Assembly: GCA_036345935.2 (NCBI GenBank)
Contig: JADWOT020000008.1
Coordinates: 14,028,655-14,092,654, forward strand
Direction of reading: 5' to 3'
Origin: Taenia hydatigena
Lineage: Eukaryota; Platyhelminthes; Cestoda; Cyclophyllidea; Taeniidae
DNA length: 64,000 nt
Shown: positions 14,901-27,519 of the stretch, in pieces
Layout of the letters: every line of letters begins with the position of its first letter
Position numbering within the stretch: the stretch's first letter is position 1
Translations under genes and position numbers: made by a program
Notes under the pieces: generated by a model
What the model was told of the DNA's origin: nothing
Seen by the model: only the letters and a program-made list of their open reading frames with translations
Databases searched by the model: none

Positions 14901-15158
14901 ATGACTCTCCTCAAGGAGGCGATGTCTCTTGCGCCATCTTCAGCGGCGGCGACTGCAGAGCCCTCAACGGCAACGGCGGGTGACAGTGAGGGGCCAGAAT
15001 TGAGGCAGCCACTGCCACAGCACGTCTCCGACGCGTTCAGAGCCCACGTGTGCGAACATCTCTCTCGTCGTCTCGCCACCGATCCCGACTTTGATGCGAA
15101 GCGACATCCGGCGGCTAAAGAGGCCTTTGGTAAGCGGTCGCGCCATGGAAGGCAGTAG
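2453..15158 (+). CDS. BAG6: BAG6/Scythe-like protein, ubiquitin-like and BAG6 C-terminal domains (15 exons)
   Basis: BAG6 proteins hold exposed hydrophobic tails of membrane proteins in the cytosol and pass them to the GET/TRC pathway or to degradation. Exons by phase and GT-AG: 2453-2515, 2553-2597, 2630-2705, 2816-3002, 3057-3609, 3782-4017, 4088-4155, 5010-5527, 5604-5844, 6012-6173, 7370-7803, 8754-9036, 11289-11485, 12142-12588, 14850-15158; about 1272 aa (human about 1130). The start opens a ubiquitin-like domain (MFEVHVKTLDGESKTF, then RQRLIFQGKVL and NTIHLVPRPPP). A Pro/Ser/Thr-rich middle follows, then helical segments corresponding to DUF3538. Near the end, DAYIAGMPSKRRR matches the human nuclear signal region, and DPDFDAKRHPAAKEAFG matches the BAG6 C-terminus. 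Introns of 37 and 32 bp sit in the 5' part; the largest are 9037-11288 and 12589-14849. The borders of exons 5/6 and 10/11 are the least certain. Confidence 0.88.
11446..11469 (+). repeat. (TCC)n tract encoding a proline run in BAG6
   Basis: A trinucleotide run of about eight units encodes consecutive prolines just before the end of the exon finishing at 11485. Human BAG6 also carries proline runs, so this is an expected low-complexity element. It is a candidate for length polymorphism. Confidence 0.7.
12142..15158 (+). other. BAG6: BAG6 C-terminal exons: nuclear signal and BAG-like domain
   Basis: The last two exons (12142-12588 and 14850-15158) carry the conserved C-terminus. The PPEW motif before DVAQM parallels human PPEWVPIIQQDIQ. 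The stretch GMPSKRRR parallels the human GMPAKRRK nuclear localisation signal. The final block LSRRLATDPDFDAKRHPAAKEAF parallels the segment that binds the GET4/UBL4A partners in human BAG6. The protein ends shortly after, at the TAG at 15156-15158. The 2.26-kb intron between the two exons holds no recognisable gene. Confidence 0.85.
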
Positions 15159-18100
15159 TGGTGTTACGGTCGCGGTGAGAAATTTGTGCTCTGTGCTGTT
15201 GTCGTATTCAATCTCCTCGCTCTGCCTCCCCCTCTGACATTGTGATGTACTGATAATGTTGCAGTAAGATGTGAGCACAATATGCTAGCACTGTTCATTT
15301 GTTTTTTTGTTGGTAATATTTTCCTCGGTGAAATTAGAGTAAAAATAACTTCTTAGCACTTAAATTTGATTGAACCATCGAATTATCAGTTGTTAGAGCA
15401 AATGGCGGAACGAACTGAAAGTTGTAAAATATTCCCGAAAGCAACGAAATGCCTTAGTTTCGCTTATCAAGGCCATTTAAAAATTGCGCCAAACTTCCAG
15501 ACGGCCAGAAAGGTTGGTGTGATTTTCCGTATAACCCGCTGCAAGCCGCATCGTGAAACCAAGTGACCTGCACAATGCTTGTGATAGTTTACGAGCATTT
15601 GTTAAAAAGTTGGGATTGTCACTTGCATCCGTGTGTTAAAAGTGAGCTAGGCAGCTAAAGTCTTGCTCGAATTTAAAGTGAGTTGGACCTTTAACTCTGG
15701 ATTTCGGTGGGGGATTGCTCTTGCGTCTCTCGGAGCTTCAGACTGTCATCTTTTACCCCAGGGGAACTATTCATGGCATACAAGCTGAGTTTGTAGACTT
15801 TATCAGTATGGTAGTATGCCTCCAAAACAGGGCGATCTGCCGTCAATGAAGACGCCATCCCGGAAACGGTGATTATGAAAAATGAATTCATTATGGGGTC
15901 CCCCGAATTTGGTAAATTGGTGCACATTGGATGTTTCAAGGTGTGCGGGCCACTTCCAAGCGGCCCAGTTTTGATAAATCATCTCCACTGGAACCGCTTT
16001 TCAAGTACTAATTATGGCCTCATTTAGAATACCAAGACTGGAGTGTGCCGAATTGAAGTGAAGACTACAAGGTGCTGCAAGCCCTTACTGGTAGATTACA
16101 ATTGATCGTTGATATCACTGTGTGCGCAGGTACCCTCCCTCCCCACCAAGGTATCGATTTTTCTATCGGAACTTTATGGCAATGTGTTTGCATGTACAAA
16201 ATAGTAACATTGACGGGTGGCCGTAACCCTTGGGGAATGGCACTTTTAGGTTTGCACACATATGCGCCTAAATCGCCACGCATGAAGGAGCGATCCATCG
16301 TAAACTCTTGAGTTGGCCACTTGTGCAAAGGTTAGACGGAACAAAATGCCACCTTCCACTGGTGTTGATGCACACAGCGATTCATGAATCTGCTTGTGCG
16401 GTAGTTTAGCCCTGTATAATCAAGGTGGTTCGAATTGCTTCCCTTTGTGCACGCGAGACTATATTGGTGCGAAAAACAAAAAAATACTTGGCCTTTTAAC
16501 TTAGATGATGCGCCAAAATTTGATTGATTGCTAAACCCGTAAGGTGTTTTAGAGCACTTTTGCATGAATACGGCCTCTGGGATAACAATTCCAGTCATGC
16601 TTTCTTGCAGGATACTAGGTTACCGTGAGGGATTGCTTGTGACGTGTTCTGAAGTTATGACGCCTTAAGAACAGCCACTGGCTCTCTGTTGAATACCATG
16701 TGGTGCGTAGCAGTACATCTCAGATGGCCTCTCTCTTGATCTCCAATTCTTCTAGCTATCGATGTAATAAGCCGAGATCGTAAACACGTTACCGGTGAAG
16801 CAGGTAGCACCATCTCTATGCCGTCGACCTATCAAATTCTTTTCTCCTTTTTATCTTGCCACTGGTAGCTTTCTGTCAACAGGGAGCACATGAGGTGGAG
16901 AACAAGAGGGGTGCCTGCGTATTAAAGTAACGCTTTCATGGTATGGTTAAAGGTGGGATTTTCGGTTTTTGATCATTCCGTCGCCTTGGCGTCTTTTCCA
17001 TACTGACAGCTACCAAGTTCTCCTATATGTTTATGATGACTTCCCTTTCATATTGCCGCGTCTTCAAAGGTACATCAGGATGTTATCCAATATGAGTATT
17101 GACAACCTAGACAGTTCAAGCCATCAAATAAGCGTGTTCACGATCAGCCCTGGTAACGGAGTGATGATTAAGGAGTCGGCACTTTGCCGTAATCAGATAG
17201 TGTTAAGAGTGCATAAAAAGGCAAAATAAAGGAAAAATTCTACAAAAGTTGAAAGATTTTGGGCAGTGTGTGCTAACCACTACTGATGAATTTCATCAAA
17301 TAACGATAACCTTGTAAAAGTGCAGGTTTTAAATAGACTAAATGGTTATGCCTTATATAGGTGCTTTCCGTTCCCAACTCACCTGTAAATGTTAACCCAG
17401 TGATTGAAACGCTTAAGGCATAAAGTTCCTCGTGAAATTGAAGAGCGACCACGAGGAGCTTACTGTGGTCTCATCACAACTAGAGGCATTCATAGGCCTG
17501 TTTAATGCTGATTTGAACTTGGTCCAGACAAAAGTAGTTCACTTTTCTGAACTTCAGAGGCACTGCCTCATATTCTCACTTAAATTGTCCTTTAACTCAA
17601 AAGCCTTCTGTGTGAATGAATTTATGTAGTAGACTGCAGGGGAGAAATTTTGTCTGCCAGAGACCAAACAGTGATGCTAGATGGTATCTACTCCGCGTAA
17701 ATGGAGACAGTTCAAAGTACTGCAGGTACAACTTCTGTTTTGATGCCGAACAGGATTGGTCAGTAAGTTGAAGGAGTCTTCCTCTATTTGTTCTATCATG
17801 CAACGCAAAAACAAAGCATTTCACCTATTGCCCATAACTTGCCTGTGGAAGGCCTTCAGCTGGAAGGGAACGAGTGAGAAATTGTCCATATTCCTCTGAC
17901 GTCACCTCTCCGAACTTAAAGTGATTACCATCTCCTCTTGGCATGAGAACTAGGCAACTATGTGATCATATGCGAAACAAAATAAACAGCTGTAAAATGT
18001 AAGCAGGATGGAAACCACAAGTGGTTGAGGGCGAGCGTTCCCTTAACTTCTAGGCGTTGCAGTCAGCTTGCGTCTTGCTTGGCGAGGATTCAATGACAGC

Positions 18101-18695
18101 TTACGATTGTGCTTTTTTAATCCGAGTTATTTCAAGGAGGCTTTTGCGGTTACCGTTCCCTTTACGCCATACCTAAATGACTTCAGAATAATGAAGAGGC
18201 ATGGTCGACCAGCATTCCACCGAGTGGGAGTGATTGTCACCGTTGAGATCCTTAAATGTCTTGTTTGAGGTTCTTTTGGTTGCTGGCACGTACATCGATG
18301 TCAATTTATTTTAAAAATAGAATCACTTTGGTGAAATAATTTGTCTATGAGAAAGGAAAGTGATGTGAAAATACTCGCTTGAAAATCCCTACCTTTGTCA
18401 TGGGTAAGAGGTAGTCGAGAGCTATCAAGATCCCACTGGTTAACCCAACTGTTTACATTAGAATTGTGCACTTAATGAATCATGCGTAAATGGCAAAACA
18501 AATTCCATTTTGCATTCCAGTAATGCGGTATCCGGTGGGGTTAGTTGATGCCTTCTAAATCACCCCTCCTAAGTGTCTAAACAGGTTTCATCAACCACAA
18601 CATTTACGGCAAAGCCTTGATAATTACATCTTTGATGTCGGTGGTATAAGGTGCTTAAATACTTTTAGGTAGGCTGTGAGGGAGAGAGAGTTGAA
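15159..18695. other. Intergenic region between BAG6 and STKLD1 3' ends
   Basis: The flanking genes converge here, so this interval holds both 3' untranslated regions. No coding exon or known element is recognised. On the - strand an AATAAA hexamer occurs near 18306-18312, about 390 bases beyond the STKLD1 stop, and could be its polyadenylation signal. Short open frames on both strands around 15691-16598 show no family motif and no splice-site support. Confidence 0.5.
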
Positions 18696-21600
18696 TCAAG
18701 TCTTAGTGAGAAAAGTAGAATCGGTTGTCGGTGGAACTTCCTCCTCTTCAACGATTGTGTTGAAGGCTTCGGGAATCCTCTCCAGTGTCTGCCTTGCAAC
18801 GCCTCCAAGTTCCTAAAAGAATAAATGGAGAATAATTGGCGGTTTCGAGATCACTACTTCATGAGGGCGAGTCAATTTGTCATGTGCCATTCGCATTGGT
18901 GCCTAAGTAAAGTCAGCTTCACTTGCCGTGAGCAAGAAGTGCATTTGCCGTCCTCGAGTGATGATAATCAAAGAATAGTAAATTCTCAATCGTATCTGTA
19001 ATGTCTCATAGTTATTAATAATTTTTCATCTCTGTAGGAGTGGCACAATTCTCAACTACTAATGTATTTTAATGGCTGTTATAGTTCTAACACCTCTGGC
19101 TCCTTAATAGGCTGAGAGAATCCGGCCTCCTCCGATAAATGGCTATCATGATATCTCCAACACTGGCGGTTGAACCGATGACGAGATGGCTTCACCACCC
19201 ACACCTTGGTAGACTTTGTTTATTGAAAAAAGTACAACCCCTTCAAGGGTTGAGTGAAAAGCGCTTGCAGCTACTTCATTCGTCGCCACCGTGAGTCCCT
19301 TTGACTCGGCTCATTGGTGGGTTCGAAAAATAATTATTTTGTAGACAAAATACCATTCAATGTAATTTACCTCTATGTTTGGGAAGCGTTCACAAATCTC
19401 CACCAGGAGTGATTTCAACGCCGGTAGATCATTTATAATAGCCTCTAAAACACCATCTAGAAGGATGAAGAAAATTACCCTGCTAGTTTATTGAAGCATT
19501 TTTGCAAAACGGGATAAAATAGTTAGGCATGATTGCCGTAGGAACTAGCTAATAACACAGGGCCAATCCCTGAAGTGCAATATGCATTTCCCGTCTCGTA
19601 TTAGATCCCTAAAACAGTTGGAAAGGCGTTTCAGTTGTTACTAATTCTGTCCAAAATAGCGCGAATTCCCACCACGTAAAATTTTCCAAGTTTGTCTCAT
19701 ATTTGTGATAAAAGAAAACGTTAGGCAATGGAAATCACAATCTACAATCCCCTTGCGTAGCGCTGCCTAAGAATGAAGCTTGTTTTCCATTATTGGTTGT
19801 CTCTAGAACAAAGTTGCACTTGCAACACCCCAAGCTGGCAGGTAGGCACCATCTATCATCGCTATTTGGCCCCCAGTAGACAAATTCGTCTGCGATCCAC
19901 CATACACACACAAAGTAAACGCAGACTTTTGGAGTTGAAGTGTTGGATGACTTGGAAGTGTGGGTTCGCTGCCCTTTGGAATAGCATACACCTGGCCATC
20001 TAGTCAGTCGTTCGACAAGTGATCTGAAATGGCCTGATGCGCTCCCACAGCGTGCGTGAAAAGCAGCAACGAAAAAGTGAACAGACTAGTGAATGTAATG
20101 TCACAATCAAGAGTACCGCACTGGTGAGCTGACATTTCTCCACCTCGTGATGCACACATAAAAAACCGAGCCACCGGATGCGAACGCGCTCTCTGCTCAC
20201 AGTGAGCACAAAGCTGATTGTAAAGCAGCTGAACAATAAATGTTTATTGAAGCCGAATATGTGCATCAGTTTCCGCCTTGAATGACCATTGCATAATAGG
20301 AAAGCGAGGTGCGGCAGTATCTTGCGCAGCTCCTCGTCGGAGGGTAGCAGAACTTAAGGAGTGTTTTGTTTGTCTAAAGCACATCCTAGCCTTACCTTCC
20401 GTGGTACAGAGCGTTTGTTGATGTGCAGGTGAAAGGGTCTCATGTCTCGTTTCGCATGAATTGGCATGCCGTAGTGGGATGGGATGAGCTGGGTGAGGAG
20501 GACGAGGGGATGAGGGGAATGAGAAAGTACCACACTAACCATTGGCCATGACGAGTTGCAGAATGCTGACAAGAATGCCCAGATTTCTGTTGTCATCTCG
20601 ATGTGCACTGTAGGCCTTGAAAATGAGAGCCACCAAGCCACGTCGGCAGTCCTTGAGACGCGGCCGCACGAAACGCAGCACCAGCTCGGCTTAGCATCAA
20701 CAACAAAAGTGATGGGTTAGGCAGAGTCAAAGGAAGAGGTAGAGATGGTGAAGGCCAAGGTAGAATTCGATACAACTCGTGGCTTGCAATGGGCAGAGAA
20801 GAATGTGGTTTTGAGGGATGTATCTCCAAATGGATGCATGCACAAGTGCTTGCTTACGAGGAGCTTTGGAGACAATTGAGGACCCGCAGTTTTGCAAGTT
20901 GTCCTGGTAAAAGAGAAAACTGCGGTGGTGGCACCACGGGCATACGTGTCCCGCGACTACTGATCAGTAGGTTCGCCGTGTTCTCTAGACGCCGTTAATC
21001 GAGGCGACGCGCAACGTTAGTGCATACATGTAAGCAGAAAAAGTACGTCACGTACAAACCCGGATGACTGGCGCTTACATTACCCAAATGTCTCAGAGAC
21101 GGCCATACTCCTTTGTCAGTGACAGTTCTAGCTGTAGCGTTTGCAAGTCTAGAGCCAAGTGATCATTATTGCGAACATTTAATTTGCAGAACACTAAAAT
21201 ACTCAAGGGATAGGCATTTCTCCAAGACCCGTTTGCACTTTTAATGGAATTGCAAACCTTGGCTACCCATGTAGTCTTCATCGCATAACCAACACATCAA
21301 GCTGTTTCAGGTTGGCTTAGTCCTGCCGAAAACCATTCTAAAAGTTCTGATAACTGTACAAATGTGTCTGAGGGCAATGTTGAATGATGAATGACATCTG
21401 CGCTCCTTAAAATCGTTTTTTTTTTTTATTTCATTAACCCAGGAAAATACCATTTTGGATCGAAATTAGAAGCAAAGATGGACCGGTGCTTCCACTGCCC
21501 TTGTGATGACATGGCCTTCTCCACGTAGATAGTGAAACCACTTGTGAAGCAGTCATTTCTCGTTATGTCGTCATGCGATGACTCTGTAGTCTTAACTATT

Positions 21601-24600
21601 AGGACCGCAAAGCTGCATTCTCAGAAGGGGAAAACAATTGACTGGGCTCAAACTCTTATCCACCGATGGCCTAGCCATGTTGGCTATGTCGCATTGAATT
21701 TGCAATCGAAAATGACGGAGTAGCGGCCTCATTCTACAGACTTTAAAAAATGCGGAAGCTCGTGTCCGAACAAATTTAGTTCAGGACTAGGCTCTATGAG
21801 GTGCCGATGCTTGTGGAATGCCTTTCCAAGCAGCTACTTGCTTTGGCTCAAATGATGATTCCATGTCAGTCTCACTTAAATCTTATTGTCACTCCAATTG
21901 AATTTCGATCACTTTTCGCCTACAAAATCTTAGATTCACTAAAGTGATCGAAATTCGAGTCTTGGATACAGTTGCCTGAAAATCGAGGCTAACTTCGGCT
22001 CTATTAAATCGACTTTGTTCGGAATCGGTGTAGCTATCCACCGCACTTCCTGACATTGAAATCCAGTAGGCAGATCTTCGTGCCACAACTTTCACAGGAG
22101 CAGCTCTGGGTTCTGCTGGCCATTAATTAGAACTCGCACCGTTACTGGCGTCAACCAGCAACATTCGATGAGGCAAGACTGCACAAAAAGCTTGCACCGT
22201 GCAAATGCATAAAGAATGTTCACAGGCATTCCTGACCCCGCTCCACCGAATTTATTACTAACGTTAAAACCGTGGTCATGAAGGTAGCCCGAATTCGTCC
22301 TTTCACGAGGCAGCTGTGTACCTCCTAGTCACGATTCCGAGTTTGTAACATTTTTAGTCACAAAAAGTGAAAAACAAAGGGATGGGCTAGGCCTCCTACC
22401 TGATCTGTTAATTATTACACTGACTGCGTAGAATAGGTTGTAGCAAATGTCACTGAAGAAGCAGAACGCATGGATCGAGTTGAGTAAAAGGGGCACAACG
22501 TCAATACTCGTGATCGTCTCCTCTTTCAATGATCCTAAAAAGTGTTAAAAAGCACTTTTTTAATAAAGAACGTCCCTCTCATTCGTCCGATGGAATTCTT
22601 TTATTTCTGATTAGAAATTGATGATTCATTCGCACACTTATTTAAAAAATTGGGAGGTGCTACTCACGTCGCAAGGCGTATGAGTGTGGTAATTGGCTTT
22701 CTACTGGCGTTGAGAAAGCCTGCATGGCTGTCAGAATGGGGGAAATGGAACGGTTTTAACGCCACCAGCGGGCAGCTGATGACACAAAAGACTGAAAGGC
22801 TGGTCCATAGTATGACATCACAAAAAGCGCTTCGAAAAGGTGGTAATTCGCCTGGTAGGAAGTGACAATCGTGGGTCCTTACATACTAGTACAAGAAATA
22901 TACATTGCGATTCGGTGTATGTTGCGTTATTTAAAATGGCAGGCAGCTGTGGCAGTGGGTGTGTGCATGCAGTGACGCGGTGTGAATCCGTCTTGCGGAC
23001 AAGGGACCAAGCGTAAAACCTTCGACTTCTCGTGTCGGCAAAACACTCCTAATACACTTTTTAAGGTGATAAAAGACTTGGGTGTGGTAAGACTTCTAAG
23101 AGGTGCAACTTTTTCAAAGTTAAGCGTGATTATTTTTAGCTTGTCACAATAAGACTAACTCCTATGAGCATTTGATTTTGTGCGGAAAAGGTCTGGTTGT
23201 GCCGAGAAGTCACAAGAAAACTATCCATACCCCACAAGAGAAGGAGAGAGGGTTGAATGTTACACTGAGTTGACAGGAATGAGCAAAATTACATTGTCGT
23301 ATGTGAAAAAATTTAGTTGCAACACCCCAATCAAGAGTCAAAATGAGTATCAACACAGTGGATGCATGTAAAGGTCAGGACTCCAATATCAGTGAGTAAG
23401 TGAAGCCGGATCTTTCTGAACGTTTCAACAATACTGTTAAACCTTTCTAGGCTGAAATCATCGCCTAGGCGTCGATTAAACTCTAAGATCCCTCAATTCT
23501 TGAGAAGCGTTGTTCTATTCCATGAACTCAAAGGTTTCTTTTCCAAGCATAAAGTCAGTAAATTCGAAATTGTTCCAAAACCGTTCTTATTAAAACCCGG
23601 AAGTCACTCATTTAAAAATATTCAAAGCTTACTCTGTGAGACTAGAGCAGCGAGGCACAGAGCGCCTTGATTAATAATGCCCGAATGCTTCGGGAAATAG
23701 AACATCGCGTCATAGACTAGTTTGAAAGCGTCCATTGCGATGAATTGTCCTGCATTCACATCTGCAGAAGTAAAGTATTATGGCTTCCAACTCACGATCA
23801 ATGCTAAGTTTCCACAACACCGCCAGAGCTATTCGTAGAATATTCGCATAACCCATGTGGACACGCATTAGGGCTTTGGTGATCATCTCCGGGTAGTCCA
23901 TCTCACAGATTTTACGGATGATGACTCTACATTTTGACCAATAGGCCAATTGCGATTCCAACTCCAGATTAATGATTTCAAGAGGACAGAGAATGGCCTC
24001 CAGAAGGACTAACACATTTACATGAACCTGGACAGTTTCCACATGGCGTTTGGCGAGCTTAGAGACAAGCGCCAAGCTGGTCTCGTTCCAGCAAGTACTG
24101 TTATCGATTAGGGTGTCGTAAAACTCCGCGGAGGCCGGATCCTCCACGCCACCATCAGCAGAAAGACGACGTGCTGCTTGAAGACGCATCTCTCCAACAC
24201 TGGTGCAGTGCGCGAGGATGGCAAAGCCATGCTGAACAATTGCAGGGTTCTCTTGATGCACGAGAAAGATCCGCCACACATGAAGAGGTAAAAGAGGGTG
24301 TGTGGAGGCCTCATTACAGCACTGCGTCTCAGCAATCCAGGACAGCACACCTTCCACGCAATTCTCGTGTTCCAGTTGGTCGACAAGGTAGTGAAGCATC
24401 GCGGACAGTCCATGTTCGTAGGGGATATTGCCTGAAGCATAATCTCCCTATCAGAGCTATTTTGTAAGCATTTATGCTATTCAACATTACAATACTTGAC
24501 TAAGAAGTTTCCACAAGCACGTTTCTATGGAGCATACACCCTCATTTTCTGCATAAAATATTTATTGTTTCTTAAAAGTTCTGGTTTTTTGAATATGGCA

Positions 24601-26714
24601 GCACGACTGGTGCAATACTCGATTGACCGAATGAGAATGTACAATCATGACAGTTCTTATCCGTCTGCTCAACTTCCTTTTCCCCTTAATGTCTCGAAAT
24701 CTGGGCAATCCTCAGCGTTGTGAGTTAAATTTGACCTCTACTTCCGGCCGTTTGTGTAATCTCTTTCATAAATTTACGACAAGTCGCGCTGCGTTTATTT
24801 GCCACAGTCCCAAAAGTCTCATTTAGCTTTTATGTAAAACGAAGCAGAAAATAATGGCTTGATCGAGGGACCAGTTCAAGAAGAAGCATGGACTAAAGGT
24901 ATGAACAACCATACGTATCAGCTTCGACTCACATTCGCACAGCTGCTTCTCTAGACGCTGCCGTCTCAACTTCCGTTGGACATCGTATCGATCCATAGCG
25001 GATTGTACATAATCACTCTGAAACGCCCTTCTAAGATCGGTAAGAATGGAGGAGACGTCAATGACTTACTTGATGCCAGTGCGGCTATTTGCATCTGCCA
25101 CTATCATGCCCTTGACCAATTCAATCAAAGCCTCAGGATACACCTGTGGATGGAGAAGGGTGAAGTGTTTTTCGCTAAGGCTACCTTTTTGAGTACTTCA
25201 ATCGTTTCTTGGGATATTCTCCCACTTCCCCGAATAGCGTTCATAACAGTGGTAAGATCAGATTCATTGCTAAAACCGCAGTACATTAGATTGAAAATGA
25301 GACAGCCCAGGGACCATGCATCACTCTTGTCCAAAACATGACCGCAGTCTTTGGCTTCTGGTGGAAGCCAACTAAAATTGCCATCTGAAGGAAGACAGTG
25401 CAAAAAAGTAGATGTCTCAGGCTAGTTCGACAAAGACAATGAGCGTTTGACGTCAAAAAAATTGGTTTAAGGATCTGTCCAATTGCCCTTAATTATTCCA
25501 TCATGAAGTACAGTAAATAAAACTATTAAAGGAATTTCAATGTATTTCTTATTGGTCGTTCAGCTAATTTCATCGCCTTACCCTCTACTGTAGGCAACAA
25601 TACACTAACTAAAGCTGCTCGCCGTGGCTGAAATAAAATGTGATCCTTTAGTTTGTCTCAAATCCTAAGGCACAACTTGTTAGAGGGCTAAAAATGCTTT
25701 TAACAAACAATGCCGCAGGGCTTACTTCCGACTCTTGCAACAAAGTGTATCGTAAATTATACAGGGATTGTGTATCCGGAACCCTTAGCTTAGCTTTTGT
25801 CCTTTTTATGAGAGAGGACAGTCTTCTGAAGGCACTTTTGCATAAATATCCTGGTGTGTTACCTGATCAAGCTTTGATATAGGCCTACAAATGCATACCG
25901 GTGAAAAGCGTCTGGCGTTTTATCGCTTAAATTTCAGTCAAATTAAATGCTAAAAAATAAATAATGCAGAAACATTCTCAGTTAGATTAAGCATAAAAAA
26001 GTTATCCAAATTACCTATGTTTCTTTGAGAGATTTCCCACAAATAGCTAGCGATGGCTTCAACTGCAGCATCGCTGATCCGCACTTTCGTGCCATCGGTA
26101 AAAATGTTTCTGGGATGTATTGCTCTAGAATTGTTAATTTTTACTGAGACAGCAAACCTGTGGACAAGACCCTTTTCTTCCAAGTCAGTAAGAACGTGCA
26201 GAGTTGAACACAGAATTAATTCGATGAGCTAAGCATGAGTCAACTAACACGTTATCGTTCTTACATCCAAAGGCACCGGCTCCACCCCCTGATATTTACT
26301 AATTGCGGCAGCCAAATTTGGCATTCTGACGTACTCCTTAACAATGTATACGTAGAATGTTAAAATCTAAAATGGCTTTTGCACTTTAATAGCGATACCT
26401 CTGGGTCCCACTGTATGAAAACGCTTCTAATACTGGCATGCATTTCCTGACGAAACTCCTTTAAAATAACGTACTACCAGTGGCAATAATCAAAGCAGTG
26501 TACCTCCCCGAAAGCCCTGTTTGCGTGCTGTTCATCCACACATTCTATCTTAATTCAAGTTACAAAGGAAAGATCGCATCGTTACTCTTTTTAAAACTAA
26601 TGTCTCTCCCGAGAATCTATGCTCCACTATTTCTGACTGGGAATGCAGGGAAGAGCCCAAAATATGCTTAACCTTAAATATTAACTTGTTACTTTGCTTG
26701 ATGGAAGCATACAT
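18696..26714 (-). CDS. STKLD1: STKLD1-like pseudokinase with armadillo-type repeats (16 exons)
   Basis: The function of STKLD1 is not established; the vertebrate protein has a degenerate kinase domain and a helical C-terminal half. Exons in transcript order: 26714-26673, 26636-26586, 26548-26504, 26473-26399, 26366-26265, 26228-26158, 26124-26015, 25384-25185, 25143-25070, 25030-24933, 24431-23796, 23761-23633, 22534-22400, 20689-20540, 19456-19371, 18812-18696. All phases match, giving about 706 aa (human about 680). Visible are LVLKR with the ATP-site lysine (about residue 30), GLVHRAIHPRNIF at the catalytic loop, RISDAA at the DFG site, SWLPPEA and DKSDAWSLGC. A helical armadillo-like half follows. 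The order and spacing match human STKLD1 end to end, including the ERF motif near the C-terminus. HRD is HRA and the loop lysine is His, so it is probably inactive. The first ATG is chosen because it gives the family length. Confidence 0.85.
26015..26714 (-). other. STKLD1: STKLD1 kinase N-lobe and catalytic loop: seven exons with six 30-37 bp introns
   Basis: Six consecutive introns are tiny: 26637-26672 (36 bp), 26549-26585 (37), 26474-26503 (30), 26367-26398 (32), 26229-26264 (36) and 26125-26157 (33). Removing them yields a continuous protein that aligns with the STKLD1 N-lobe, for example IECVDEQHANRAF against human VECMDDHYASQAL. The 30-bp intron is close to the smallest size known for spliceosomal introns. 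Confidence 0.85.
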
Positions 26715-27136
26715 CGTAAATTTTGTCAACTCGCATTTTTCAGATTTTAAGACAGGCGGCCGAATAACCGCATTGGTTGACAACAGTGATGACAACACTT
26801 GTATAAACAAAATCACCTAAATTTTGTCCACTTATTGGCAGTTGTGGCAAAACTAGATTTCTGAAAGTAAAAACACACAATGAATGCCGTAATGTATGCA
26901 AGCAAGCATTTAACATGCAACGAAAACATGCCTTTGCGTCTTTTAATGCCCGCCAAGGCCCTGCTATTATGACTGTATTTTCGAAAGCTTGAATTCCATG
27001 TTTTCACATAAACTAGTGCTATTTTCAAATTAGCTATATTTAAATAAATCACACATATCTTTGAGTGCAAATTTTGAGGCGAGAAACGGGAATACAACCG
27101 GGACCTTGTACCTGAGGAGGACTATTTTCCCTGTAA

Positions 27137-27519
27137 CACTTTGATTGGACTGCTGGTCTCGGTTATGGTCACAGAGGTGGCCGTATTGTCGTAGCCGCGT
27201 AGGCTGGCCTTCGGGCCATGCCAGCAGCTCGTTTCCCTCTCTGTTGTATACATGCATATTCTGCCCTGGTATTTTGCTTTCGTTTGCCTTCAAGGAAGCC
27301 TCCGGACGCTGCAACTCCGATGCTGAGAGAAGCCGCTTGTAGCGCTCCGGGGCTCCATCGAAGGCAAAAGAAGGCAGAATGCTAGGGTGGAACATATATA
27401 TTCAACGGACAGAGGGAAATAGGCTACTGGCATGGCCCGGAGGCCAGCCCACGCAGCTAGGGCAGTACGGCCACCTCTCACCTTGACCGAAACCAATAGT
27501 TCCAACAAACAAAGCACTA
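27137..27519. repeat. Imperfect inverted repeat (foldback), arms about 170 bp, loop about 37 bp
   Basis: The left arm, about 27137-27306, is matched by the reverse complement of the right arm, about 27344-27519. Matching blocks include GAGGTGGCCGTA, GCTGGCCT with GGGCCATGCCAG, TTTCCCTCT and TTTGCCTTC. By eye the identity is roughly 70-75%, with small length differences. A spacer of about 37 bp separates the arms. No long open frame or clear target-site duplication was seen. It could be a foldback or MITE-type element, or two copies of a short repeat inserted head to head. Confidence 0.7.

Noticed and set aside
16429..16440. B-box-like GGTTCGAATT as a tRNA gene
   Set aside because: No matching A-box, acceptor stem or anticodon arm could be folded around it. 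The same holds for the similar motif near 19319.
24108..24440. Second long - strand frame overlapping STKLD1 exon 11
   Set aside because: It is an out-of-frame shadow of the 636-bp exon. The frame with armadillo-like helices joins in phase to both neighbouring exons.
26715..26816. Extension of STKLD1 upstream of the ATG at 26714
   Set aside because: The frame stays open to about 26816 but contains no other upstream ATG there that improves the alignment. The chosen start already gives the family length, although an upstream non-coding or coding exon cannot be excluded.
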